From contig CAMIMK010000213.1 in assembly GCA_946221765.1 (NCBI GenBank), positions 1-5,846 of the forward strand: a stretch of 5,846 nt of DNA, given 5' to 3'. The notes beneath the pieces were generated by a model, which was not told the origin of the DNA, ran no database searches, and saw nothing but the letters and a program-made list of their open reading frames with translations. Shown one piece after another: positions 1 to 5,813 of the stretch. Within the stretch, counting starts at the first letter, position 1, and each line of letters opens with the position of its first letter. The DNA is from an uncultured Rhodovulum sp. GTDB taxonomy: Bacteria > Pseudomonadota > Alphaproteobacteria > Rhodobacterales > Rhodobacteraceae. The translations under genes were made by a program, and so were the position numbers.

Positions 1-797
1 GGCAGCATGCCGAGGCTGCCGGTCAGCATGGCGGCGACATCCGAGAGCATGTCGCCGAAGAGGTTGTCGGTGACGATCACGTCGAACTGCTTCGGCCGGC
101 GCACGAGCTGCATGCCGCCGGCATCCGCCAGCATGTGCGAGAGGGCCACGTCGGCGAAGCTGCGGCGGTGCAGGTCGGTGACGACCTCGTTCCACAGCAC
201 GCCCGACTTCATCACGTTGCGCTTCTCCATCGAGCAGACACGGTTGTCCCGCACCCGCGCCAGCTCGAAGGCGACGGCGGCGATGCGCTCGATCTCGAAG
301 GTGTCGTAGACTTGGGTGTCCACCGCCCGCTTCTGGCCGTTGCCGAGGTCGGTGATCGTCTTCGGCTCGCCGAAATAGACGCCGCCGGTCAGCTCGCGCA
401 CGATCAGGATGTCGAGACCCTCGACGAGGTCGCGCTTCAGCGACGAGAAGTCCGCGAGCGCGTCGAAGCATTTCGCCGGGCGCAGGTTGGCGAAGAGTTC
501 CAGGTCCTTGCGCAGCCGCAGGAGGCCCGCCTCGGGGCGCACGTCATAGGGGACGGCATCCCACTTCGGCCCGCCCACCGCGCCGAGCAGCACCGCATCC
601 GCGGCCAGCGCGCGCTCCATCGTGGCATCGCTCACCGCCGCGCCATGGGCATCATAGGCGCAGCCGCCCACGAGATCCTCCTCGACGGCGAAGGCGAGGC
701 CGTTTCGCCCGAACCAGTCGATGATCTTGCGGACCTCGGCCATCACTTCGGGGCCAATGCCGTCACCGGGCAGGATCAGAAGGCTGGGGGTGGTCAT
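1..797 (-). CDS. leuB: 3-isopropylmalate dehydrogenase, N-terminal 265 codons (cut by left edge)
   Basis: Reading leftwards from ATG at 797-795, the frame stays open to the window edge and gives 265 codons of a family usually 350-370 residues long. The enzyme oxidatively decarboxylates 3-isopropylmalate with NAD in leucine biosynthesis, in the cytoplasm. Visible family motifs in order: LPGDGIGPEV (residues 9-18), VGGPKW (74-79), LRKDLELFANLRPAK (94-109, substrate-binding arginines), RELTGGVYFGEP (134-145, with the family tyrosine at 141), the catalytic lysine region MEKRNVMKSG (Lys192), and the metal-binding aspartates Asp225, Asp249 and Asp253 in HMLADAGGMQL and TDNLFGDMLSD. The order and spacing match LeuB rather than isocitrate or tartrate dehydrogenase. 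The start is supported by GGAGGAG about 8 nt upstream. No frameshift or missing active-site residue is seen in the part present. hspQ lies 118 bp upstream on the same strand. Confidence 0.96.
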   Translation of the reverse strand, partial: MTTPSLLILPGDGIGPEVMAEVRKIIDWFGRNGLAFAVEEDLVGGCAYDAHGAAVSDATMERALAADAVLLGAVGGPKWDAVPYDVRPEAGLLRLRKDLELFANLRPAKCFDALADFSSLKRDLVEGLDILIVRELTGGVYFGEPKTITDLGNGQKRAVDTQVYDTFEIERIAAVAFELARVRDNRVCSMEKRNVMKSGVLWNEVVTDLHRRSFADVALSHMLADAGGMQLVRRPKQFDVIVTDNLFGDMLSDVAAMLTGSLGML

Positions 798-826
798 TTC
801 GGGGGCTCCTCCGCTCGCGTCGCGCC

Positions 827-855
827 CCCGTAGGCGAGGCGGCGGCTGCGGTCAA
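827..855 (-). promoter_or_regulatory. candidate leuB promoter
   Basis: On the minus strand TTGACC (855-850) is five of six to the -35 consensus. It is followed after 17 nt by TACGGG (832-827), a poor -10 with only the first two bases matching. The predicted start of transcription would leave a leader of roughly 20-25 nt before the leuB ATG. Weak -10 boxes are common in GC-rich alphaproteobacteria, so this is possible but unproven. leuB could instead be read through from hspQ. Confidence 0.28.
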
Positions 856-866
856 GCCACCCGGAC

Positions 867-883
867 GGGCGCCATCAACGCCC
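867..883 (-). terminator. small GC hairpin between hspQ and leuB
   Basis: A 5-bp perfect GC stem (GGGCG / CGCCC) with a 7-nt loop sits 33 bp past the hspQ stop. No T-run follows it on the minus strand, so it is at best a weak or attenuating structure. In DNA this rich in GC a 5-bp stem is also expected by chance. Confidence 0.2.
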
Positions 884-915
884 TGAAATCATGGAAGGAT
901 CAGCAGGGTCCGTCG

Positions 916-1242
916 TCAGTGGAGCGGGCCGTCCATGTCGTAGCGGTCGCCCTCGAGCTCACCGAACATCGACGACACCTCCGGATGGTCGACCGGATCG
1001 CCCGAGTCGTCGCGGATCAGGTTCTGTTCCGAGACATAGGCGACATAATACGAGGTCTCGTTCTCGGCGAGCAGATGGTAGAAGGGCTGATCCTTCGCCG
1101 GACGGATGTCCTCCGGAATCGACTCCCACCATTCCTCGGTGTTGTTGAACTGGGGATCGACGTCGAAGATCACGCCGCGGAAGGAATGCACCCGATGACG
1201 GACCACCTGACCCAGAGAGAATTTTGCTGAAGCCGAAAGCAT
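916..1242 (-). CDS. hspQ: heat shock protein HspQ (YccV-like, hemimethylated DNA-binding domain)
   Basis: The product is a 108-residue acidic, soluble protein covering the whole YccV-like domain. Recognisable segments are KFSLGQVVRHRVHSFRGVIF (residues 7-26), DVDPQFNN (27-34), the aromatic acidic stretch EEWWESIPED (36-45), DQPFYHLLAEN (51-61) and YYVAYVSEQNL (65-75). These correspond to the E. coli HspQ pattern GxGQxVRH...GVVxDIDP...WYHV...TYLAEAQL. In E. coli HspQ binds hemimethylated oriC DNA and affects DnaA level, and in enterobacteria it is also a substrate and enhancer of Lon. Which role applies here cannot be read from sequence. The ATG at 1242 is the only start in the open frame that leaves a normal N-terminus; its Shine-Dalgarno is weak (AGG about 9 nt upstream). 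Divergent from the AEC transporter and followed by leuB on the same strand. Confidence 0.93.
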   Translation of the reverse strand: MLSASAKFSLGQVVRHRVHSFRGVIFDVDPQFNNTEEWWESIPEDIRPAKDQPFYHLLAENETSYYVAYVSEQNLIRDDSGDPVDHPEVSSMFGELEGDRYDMDGPLH

Positions 1243-1276
1243 CGCACCAAGCCTGCACAGTCTTCTCGCACTGCAC

Positions 1277-1306
1277 CATACAGCGCCGTTGACATGTTGT
1301 CCACAA
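1277..1306 (-). promoter_or_regulatory. candidate hspQ promoter
   Basis: On the minus strand CTTG begins TTGTGG (1306-1301), followed after 18 nt by TGTATG (1282-1277), three of six to the -10 consensus. The CTTG at the -35 position is reminiscent of alphaproteobacterial RpoH (sigma-32) promoters, which would suit a heat-shock gene, but the -10 does not resemble a clear RpoH element. It overlaps the candidate promoter of the divergent transporter gene. Confidence 0.2.
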
Positions 1307-1317
1307 GACGGGACAGA
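1289..1317 (+). promoter_or_regulatory. candidate promoter of the AEC transporter gene
   Basis: A perfect TTGACA (1289-1294) is followed after 17 nt by GACAGA, a poor -10 (two of six). The position is right for the gene beginning at 1375 and would give a leader of about 50 nt. The perfect -35 box is the main support. Confidence 0.35.
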
Positions 1318-1374
1318 GCACGGTCCGCTGTTGCCGGCAAGCCGCAGTCGCGAACATAGCTACCGGGGAAGTCC

Positions 1375-2259
1375 ATGGCCCTCCTGCTCGAGGTTGTCCA
1401 GATCATCGCGCCGGTCTTCCTGCTGGCAGCCCTCGGCTTCGGCTGGGTGCGGGTGCTGCACTGGCCCTATGACGTCGCCTTCGTCACCCGGCTGTCGATG
1501 ACGGTCGCGACGCCCTGCCTGATCTTCATGGCGCTGGTGCGCTCGAACGTCGATCCGTCCGCGCTGCGCGACACGGTGCTGGCGGCGCTCCTCGCCTACG
1601 GGCTCGTCGGCCTGCTGGCCTTCGGCCTCGTGCGGCTGCTGGCGCTGGAACCGGCCACCTACTGGGCACCGCTCACCTTCGGCAACACCGGCAACCTCGG
1701 CCTGCCGCTCGCGCTCTTCGCCTTCGGGCAGGCGGGCTTCGACTTCGCCGTGGTCATCTTCGCGGTGATGGCGATCCTGTCCTTCACCTTCGGCATCTGG
1801 GTCGTCGCCGGGGGCGGCACGCCGCTCAACGCCATCCGCGAGCCGCTGGTCTGGGGCGTGGTTGCAGGTGCGGTCTGCCTCGCCCTCGGCTGGCAGGTTC
1901 CTGTCTGGCTCGGGGCCTCGCTCGACCTCGTCGGCCAGATGTCGATCCCGCTGATGCTGCTGACCCTCGGCGTCGCCATCTCGCGGCTCCAGCCCCGGGC
2001 CTTCGGGACCGCGGCCTGGCTCTGCCTGCTGAAGCTCGCCCTCTGCGTCGTGGTGCCGCTCGGTGTCGGCCTGGCCCTCGGGCTCGACCGCCTGCCGCTC
2101 GCCGTCCTGGTGCTGCAGGTGGCGACGCCGGTCGCCGTCACCTCCTACATGCTCGCGGCGAAATACCAGGCCGAAGCCGATGCGGTCGCGGGCCTCGTCG
2201 TCATCTCGACCCTTCTCTCCGTCCTCTCGCTGCCGGCAATCCTCGCCTTCTTCCTGTAA
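1375..2259 (+). CDS. AEC (auxin efflux carrier) family transporter
   Basis: The product is a 294-residue, very hydrophobic protein with about ten predicted membrane segments and no signal peptide. It fits the length and layout of the AEC family (TC 2.A.69, COG0679): two five-helix halves joined by a loop near residues 145-157 (GGGTPLNAIREPL). Family hallmarks are ATPCLIFMAL in the second helix (residues 45-54), GNTGNLGLPLALFAFG (103-118), SIPLMLLTLG (190-199), and the C-terminal ATPVAVTSYMLAAKY (250-264) followed by the acidic pair EAD and a final hydrophobic helix. Bacterial members export or import small organic acids such as malate or malonate, but many are uncharacterised and the substrate cannot be named here. 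The start has GGGGA 5 nt upstream. It stands alone: hspQ is divergent, and the following lipoprotein gene is 79 bp away with its own leader. Confidence 0.9.
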   Translation: MALLLEVVQIIAPVFLLAALGFGWVRVLHWPYDVAFVTRLSMTVATPCLIFMALVRSNVDPSALRDTVLAALLAYGLVGLLAFGLVRLLALEPATYWAPLTFGNTGNLGLPLALFAFGQAGFDFAVVIFAVMAILSFTFGIWVVAGGGTPLNAIREPLVWGVVAGAVCLALGWQVPVWLGASLDLVGQMSIPLMLLTLGVAISRLQPRAFGTAAWLCLLKLALCVVVPLGVGLALGLDRLPLAVLVLQVATPVAVTSYMLAAKYQAEADAVAGLVVISTLLSVLSLPAILAFFL

Positions 2260-2269
2260 TGCCCCCTCT

Positions 2270-2297
2270 TTGCGCAGCGGCCGGGATGTGGCATCAT
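2270..2297 (+). promoter_or_regulatory. weak candidate promoter of the SLT lipoprotein gene
   Basis: TTGCGC (2270-2275) is followed after 16 nt by CATCAT (2292-2297, four of six to the -10 consensus), in the 79-bp gap between the transporter stop and the ATG at 2339. The -35 match is only TTG. Read-through from the transporter gene is the alternative, since no terminator is visible in this gap. Confidence 0.22.
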
Positions 2298-2338
2298 GTG
2301 GGCCGACGTGCGGCAAGACACGCGAGCAGGCTCTTGAG

Positions 2339-2950
2339 ATGATGGCAGGTCGTTCCCGGTCCCGAAGGACCGCAGCATTCGGATTAGCTGGCGCAATCGG
2401 CATCCTGCTCCTGGCAGGCTGCGGCGGCGAGGCGCCGCCCTCCACCACCGTCGACGCCTGTCGCATGGCGACCGAACGCCCGGAGTGGTTCCGCGCAATG
2501 GCCCGGACCGAAAAGCAGTGGGGCGTGCCGGTCTCGGTCCAGCTGGCCACCATCGCCCGCGAATCGAGCTTCGTCCACGACGCGCAGCCGATGAAGACCA
2601 AGGGCGTCTGGATCTTCAAGCGCAAGGTGCCGCGCTCTTCGGCCCTCGGCTATGCCCAGGCCCTCGACGGCACCTGGGACGAATATGTCGAGAAGACCGG
2701 GCGCCGCCGGGCCGACCGCACCGACTTCGCCGATGCCTCGGATTTCATCGGCTGGTACATGAACACCAACGCCCGCACCAACGGGGTGCCGCTGACCGAC
2801 GTCTACAGCCAGTATCTCGCCTATCACGAGGGACGGGCCGGCTATGCCCGGGGCAGCTACCGGCAGAAGGGCTGGCTCCCGGACGTCGCCCGCGACGTCG
2901 AGGCCTGGGCCGTGCGTTACGAGCAGCAGCTGCAGGGCTGCCGCGGCTGA
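2339..2950 (+). CDS. lytic transglycosylase SLT-domain lipoprotein
   Basis: The product is 203 residues. A basic N-terminus (RSRSRR) leads into a hydrophobic stretch and the lipobox LLAGC, placing the lipidated cysteine at residue 28, so the mature protein should be anchored in a membrane facing the periplasm. The SLT/goose-lysozyme-like fold follows: VPVSVQLATIARESSF (63-78) contains the expected catalytic glutamate Glu75, then SALGYAQALDGTWDEY (101-116) in the position of the family G-L-M-Q segment, then SQYLAYHEGRAGYARGSY (157-174), the usual Y-H-x-G element. Such enzymes cleave murein glycan strands to 1,6-anhydromuramic acid products. The frame is open far upstream into the transporter gene, but that part is antiparallel shadow. 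ATG 2339 is chosen because it directly precedes the lipoprotein signal and has GAGCAGG 8 nt upstream; ATG 2342 is the next codon and equally possible. Proteins of this small subgroup are poorly characterised. Confidence 0.88.
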   Translation: MMAGRSRSRRTAAFGLAGAIGILLLAGCGGEAPPSTTVDACRMATERPEWFRAMARTEKQWGVPVSVQLATIARESSFVHDAQPMKTKGVWIFKRKVPRSSALGYAQALDGTWDEYVEKTGRRRADRTDFADASDFIGWYMNTNARTNGVPLTDVYSQYLAYHEGRAGYARGSYRQKGWLPDVARDVEAWAVRYEQQLQGCRG

Positions 2951-2955
2951 ATCCT

Positions 2956-2980
2956 GCCGCCTCCGACCAAAGGGGGCGGC
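2956..2980 (+). terminator. GC-rich hairpin after the SLT gene, probable terminator
   Basis: GCCGCCTCC (2956-2964) pairs with GGGGGCGGC (2972-2980) over 9 positions with one G-U wobble, closing a 7-nt loop. It begins 6 nt after the stop codon at 2948-2950 and lies just ahead of the LysR promoter. No T-run follows, so it is not a textbook intrinsic terminator, but strong hairpins without a U-tail are frequent at gene ends in GC-rich bacteria. Confidence 0.5.
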
Positions 2981-2992
2981 CCGGCGAGCGCG

Positions 2993-3022
2993 TTGACAAT
3001 ACGCCGAAATCCCCGATCTAAG
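2993..3022 (+). promoter_or_regulatory. sigma-70-type promoter of the LysR gene
   Basis: A perfect TTGACA (2993-2998), 18-nt spacer, and TCTAAG (3017-3022, four of six to TATAAT) form the best-looking promoter in the window. The locally AT-richer sequence and the distance to the ATG at 3053 (leader of about 25 nt carrying AAGGG) agree with its use. Confidence 0.55.
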
Positions 3023-3052
3023 TTGCGCCAGACGAAACGATAAGGGCGCGAG

Positions 3053-3961
3053 ATGGATCGTCTGGCAGAGATGCAGGCCTTCGTGCAGGTGATCGAGGCC
3101 GGCGGCTTCACCGAGGCCGCGAACCGCATGGGCCTGTCCAAGTCCGCCGTCTCGAAACATGTCGCGGCGCTGGAGGCGCGCCTTGCGGTGCGCCTGCTCA
3201 CCCGCACGACGCGCCGGGTCAGCCCCACGGAACTCGGCACCGCCTATTACGACCGCGCCCGCCGGGTGCTGCTCGATGCCGACGAGGCCGACAGCATGGT
3301 CACCGCCATGCAGGCGACGCCGCGGGGCCTGCTCCGCATCTCGGCGCCCGTGACCTTCGGCACGCGGCAACTGCCGGGGCCGGTCGCCGAATTCCTGAGC
3401 CGCTACCCGGAAGTCGATGTCGAGATGACCCTCGACGACCGTTTCGTCGAGCTGGTCTCCGAGGGGTTCGACCTCGCGATCCGCATCGGCACGCTGGCCG
3501 ACAGCTCGCTCAAGGCCCGCAAGCTGGCCGAGACCCGCACGCTCCTGGCCGCGGCGCCCTCCTATCTGGCCGAGCATGGTGCCCCGCGCAGCCTCGACGA
3601 CCTCTCCAGCCACCGCCTGCTGCAGTATTCGAACCTCGCCACCGGCAACACCTGGCGCCTGCGCTCCGCCACGGGCGAGGAGCGCCATGTCCGGGTCGCC
3701 GGCCGGCTGGTGGTGAACAATGGCGAGGCGCTGATGCGCGCGGCCGAGGCCGGGCTCGGCATCGCGCTGCTCCCGGACTTCATGCTGGGCGACGCGCTCG
3801 TCACGGGCCGGCTCGCCGAGGTGCTGCCCGCCCGGCCGCACATCCCCCTCGGCGTCCATGCCGTCTATCCGCAGGGCCGCTTTCCGCAGCCGAAGCTGCG
3901 CGCCTTCGTCGACTTCCTGGCCGAGACCTACCGCACCTTCGGCCCGGGCCGCTGGCCCTGA
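3053..3961 (+). CDS. LysR-type transcriptional regulator, CrgA-like group
   Basis: The product is 302 residues, the normal LysR length. The N-terminal winged helix-turn-helix spans about residues 1-60: MDRLAEMQAFVQVIEAGGFT, then the recognition region MGLSKSAVSKHVAALE (26-41) and the wing LLTRTTRRVSPTELG. The opening, LAEMQAFVQVIEAGGFTEAA, and the phrase GLLRISAPVTFG (92-103) mark the large CrgA/DmlR/AaeR-like subgroup. The effector domain shows the usual two-lobed pattern, including FVELVSEGFDLAIRIGTLAD (131-150) and AEAGLGIALLPDF (231-243). The effector is unknown. The start has AAGGG 6 nt upstream. It reads in the same direction as the amine dehydrogenase operon beginning 155 bp downstream, so it may control that operon. 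The regulator mauR of Paracoccus is also LysR-type but is divergent from its operon, and I do not claim this gene is its orthologue. Confidence 0.93.
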   Translation: MDRLAEMQAFVQVIEAGGFTEAANRMGLSKSAVSKHVAALEARLAVRLLTRTTRRVSPTELGTAYYDRARRVLLDADEADSMVTAMQATPRGLLRISAPVTFGTRQLPGPVAEFLSRYPEVDVEMTLDDRFVELVSEGFDLAIRIGTLADSSLKARKLAETRTLLAAAPSYLAEHGAPRSLDDLSSHRLLQYSNLATGNTWRLRSATGEERHVRVAGRLVVNNGEALMRAAEAGLGIALLPDFMLGDALVTGRLAEVLPARPHIPLGVHAVYPQGRFPQPKLRAFVDFLAETYRTFGPGRWP

Positions 3962-3987
3962 CCCTGGCCGGCGCAAGAAACTGTCGC

Positions 3988-4042
3988 GAATTTGCGCAGC
4001 ACATGCCCTGCTGGCAGCAGACTCCCGCTCCTGCGCATTTTC
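3988..4042. promoter_or_regulatory. nested dyad symmetry upstream of the amine dehydrogenase operon, candidate operator
   Basis: The 13-bp perfect palindrome CTGCTGGCAGCAG (4008-4020, centre 4014) is flanked by GAATTTGCGCA (3988-3998) and TGCGCATTTTC (4032-4042). The flanks are inverted copies matching at 9 of 11 positions about a centre of 4015. The two dyads thus share a centre to within one base. If transcription starts near 4091, the centre lies near -77, close to where LysR-type activators usually bind. The symmetry is directly visible; its role as a binding site for the neighbouring LysR protein is inference. Confidence 0.35.
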
Positions 4043-4056
4043 AGGACGGCCGGCTA

Positions 4057-4084
4057 TTGTCGGCGGGAAAGCCGCTCCTCTAGC
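4057..4084 (+). promoter_or_regulatory. candidate promoter of the amine dehydrogenase operon
   Basis: TTGTCG (4057-4062), a 16-nt spacer and TCTAGC (4079-4084, three of six) lie 33 bp before the first gene. The predicted transcription start near 4091 would leave a short leader carrying GAGGAG. The match is moderate, as would be expected of a promoter that needs an activator. Confidence 0.35.
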
Positions 4085-4116
4085 CTGAGGGAAACCGGCC
4101 ACCGAGGAGCAGTGCG

Positions 4117-5256
4117 ATGAACCGATTCACCGTGATTGGATGCCTGAGCCTGGGACTTGCCGGGGCGGCAGCCGCGCAGGAGCCGATCGCACCCGAGACG
4201 CTGACCGTCGAGACGCAGATCCCCGCCGGCCCGAACGTGCTCTCGCTCGATCAGGCCTGGGGCGGGGCGTCGAGGATCAACGTCCTCGGTGCCGGCGACC
4301 TGTCGATGAAGGGCAACATCACGCCCGGCCTCCAGGCCCAGATCGCGCTCAGCCCCGACGGCGCCACCCTCTACACCACCTCGAACTATCCCAAGCGCAT
4401 CGTCTCCGGCCCGACCGAGACCGTGGTCGCGGAATGGGACGTGGCCACGCTGAGCCTGAAGCGCGAGATCCTCATCCCGTCCAAGGCCGCGATGGTCGAG
4501 CCGCAGCCGGCCATGCTCGCGCTCGTCGATGGCGGGAAATACCTGCTCGTCCAGAACGCCACCCCCGCCACCTCGGTCACGGTGGTGGACCTCGCCGCCG
4601 GCAAGCCGCTTGCCGAGGTGCCGACGCCGGGCTGCTGGGGCGCGATCCCGGCGGCGACCGGGGCGAGCTTCCTGTCCCTCTGCGGCGACGGCTCGCTGCA
4701 GGTCAGCAGCTTCGCGGCCGACGGCACCATCGCCGAGCCGAAGAAGACGCCCGGCATCTTCGACCCCGATGCCGACGCGCTCTTCACCAACCCCGCCCGG
4801 GCGGGCGACGACCTTCTGTTCGCCTCCTTCGGCGGCAGCCTCTACCGCGTCACCCTCAAGGACGGCGCGGCGACGGCCGGCGAGAAATTCTCCTTCACCG
4901 AGGGCCTGGGCGACTGGGCGCCGGGCGGCTCGGAGGTCCTCGGCTATCACGAGGGCACCGGGGTCGCCTTCGTCCTGATGCATTCGGGGGCCGCAGAGGG
5001 CTCGCACAAGGATCCGGCCGAAGAGATCTGGGCGATCGACGTCGCCGGCAAGAAGGTGCTCTACCGCTCGCCGGCCGCGCACCAGAAGTCGATCACCGTC
5101 ACCAAAAGCACGCCGCCCGTCCTGTTTTTGGCCAATGACGACGAGGGCGTCGTTACCCGCTACGAGGTCGACCCGGAGGCGAAGTCCGCCGCCAAGCTGA
5201 CGGCAACGGCCGAGAGCATGGGCAACTTCGTCGGCCTTCTCGCCACGGCCGAATAG
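4117..5256 (+). CDS. aauB: amine dehydrogenase heavy (beta) subunit, aralkylamine dehydrogenase type
   Basis: The product is 379 residues with a Sec-type signal peptide (hydrophobic residues 5-19, probable cleavage after AAAA at 20), so it is periplasmic. The rest forms the seven-bladed beta-propeller of amine dehydrogenase heavy chains. From memory of the family, features shared with the aromatic amine dehydrogenase of Alcaligenes include TTSNYPKRIVSGPTETVVAEW (87-107), LVQNATPATS (144-153), the cysteine pair in PGCWGAIP (Cys173) and LCGDGSL (Cys189), and MHSGAAEGSHKDPAEEIWAID (288-308). The HKxPAxEIW form is closer to AauB than to MauB of Paracoccus. The mature protein supports the small, TTQ-bearing subunit that deaminates primary amines and passes electrons to a copper protein or cytochrome; the small subunit is not in this window. 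GAGGAG lies 7 nt before ATG. At 379 residues it is shorter than the roughly 410-430-residue relatives, mainly through a short N-terminal extension. Calling it mauB would be the alternative. Confidence 0.88.
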   Translation: MNRFTVIGCLSLGLAGAAAAQEPIAPETLTVETQIPAGPNVLSLDQAWGGASRINVLGAGDLSMKGNITPGLQAQIALSPDGATLYTTSNYPKRIVSGPTETVVAEWDVATLSLKREILIPSKAAMVEPQPAMLALVDGGKYLLVQNATPATSVTVVDLAAGKPLAEVPTPGCWGAIPAATGASFLSLCGDGSLQVSSFAADGTIAEPKKTPGIFDPDADALFTNPARAGDDLLFASFGGSLYRVTLKDGAATAGEKFSFTEGLGDWAPGGSEVLGYHEGTGVAFVLMHSGAAEGSHKDPAEEIWAIDVAGKKVLYRSPAAHQKSITVTKSTPPVLFLANDDEGVVTRYEVDPEAKSAAKLTATAESMGNFVGLLATAE

Positions 5257-5267
5257 GGGAGGCCCGG

Positions 5268-5801
5268 ATGGACGGCGCGACGCTGCCCGGCGGCACGCTG
5301 ACGGCCTTCCTGGCCATGCTGCTCCTGCGCGCGGCCTGGCACAAGGCGCAGGCCTTCCCCGAGACGACCGGCCTCATCGCCAGCTACGGCATCGTGCCCG
5401 AGGGGCGGGAGGCGCTGGCCGCGCGGGGGGTGATCGCGCTTGAGGGGCTGCTCCTTGTCGCGCTGGTCCTGCCGCCCGTCCGCAGCCTCGGCGCGGCGGG
5501 AACCGCGGCGCTGCTGCTCGGCTATGCGGCGGCGATGGCGCTTGTGCTCCGGCGCGGGCAGCGGCGCATCGACTGCGGCTGCGGCGGGCCGCCGCAGGTG
5601 GTCTTGGCGCTGACCATCGCGCGCAACGCCGTCCTCGCGCTGCTGGCGCTGACCGTTGCCGCCCTGCCGGCCGGCGCAAGCAGCGGCGCGGGCGCGGCCC
5701 TCTCGATCGCCGGCGGCCTGACGCTCTGGTGCCTCTACGCGATCGTCGAGGGGCTCCTCGCCAATGCCGGCCACATCCGCCTCGCCGCGGACCGGCCCTG
5801 A
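5268..5801 (+). CDS. mauE: MauE-like membrane protein for amine dehydrogenase maturation
   Basis: The product is a 177-residue integral membrane protein with about four to five hydrophobic helices (near residues 9-27, 54-72, 74-94, 112-134 and 143-165). It matches the MauE/DoxX-like family: AWHKAQAFPETTGLIASYGI (23-42) after the first helix, an inner arginine-rich loop, and the family signature IDCGCGG (101-107) with Cys103 and Cys105, a C-x-C pair. In Paracoccus, mauE and mauD are both needed for a stable small subunit, which has six disulfides; the pair is thought to carry oxidising or isomerising equivalents to it. The Shine-Dalgarno GGGGAGG starts on the last base of the upstream TAG, and the gap to the upstream gene is 11 bp, so translation is probably coupled. 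The name aauE is equally valid. The function is inferred from family and context. Confidence 0.87.
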   Translation: MDGATLPGGTLTAFLAMLLLRAAWHKAQAFPETTGLIASYGIVPEGREALAARGVIALEGLLLVALVLPPVRSLGAAGTAALLLGYAAAMALVLRRGQRRIDCGCGGPPQVVLALTIARNAVLALLALTVAALPAGASSGAGAALSIAGGLTLWCLYAIVEGLLANAGHIRLAADRP

Positions 5802-5813
5802 GGGAGACGGAGA

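Noticed and set aside
135..833. A 232-codon plus-strand frame opposite leuB
   Set aside because: It is antisense to unmistakable LeuB sequence and has no recognisable domain.
2269..2278. The 10-mer TTTGCGCAGC is repeated at 3991-4000
   Set aside because: A shared 10-mer is expected by chance in nearly 6 kb of biased composition, and no further similarity extends around the two copies.
2063..2338. The upstream part of the SLT open frame, starting at the ATG at 2063 inside the transporter gene
   Set aside because: This part overlaps the transporter in another frame and reads as Ser/Arg-rich shadow. The lipoprotein signal and Shine-Dalgarno place the true start at 2339.
1360..2625. A 421-codon open frame on the minus strand opposite the AEC transporter
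   Set aside because: It is extremely rich in Glu, Arg, Asp, Gly and Gln, which is the typical reverse-frame reading of a hydrophobic membrane protein gene. The plus-strand reading has clear family motifs.
3942..3970. GGCCCGGGCC palindrome and CTGGCC-like direct repeats at the end of the LysR gene
   Set aside because: They are mostly within the coding sequence and explained by Gly/Pro/Arg codons in GC-rich DNA.
3971..3997. Inverted repeat GCGCAA / TTGCGC just after the LysR stop, as a possible terminator
   Set aside because: The stem is only 6 bp with a 15-nt loop and no T-run, too weak to call, and its right arm is shared with the nested dyad.
2384..4102. A 572-codon open frame on the minus strand opposite the SLT lipoprotein and LysR genes
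   Set aside because: It crosses two well-recognised plus-strand genes and their intergenic spacer. Its composition (repetitive Arg, Gly, Ala, Glu, His) is that of an antisense shadow in GC-rich DNA, with no recognisable domain.
4054..5082. A 342-codon minus-strand frame and a 332-codon plus-strand frame overlapping the heavy-subunit gene
   Set aside because: Both are low-complexity shadows of the amine dehydrogenase gene, which has a signal peptide, Shine-Dalgarno and conserved motifs.
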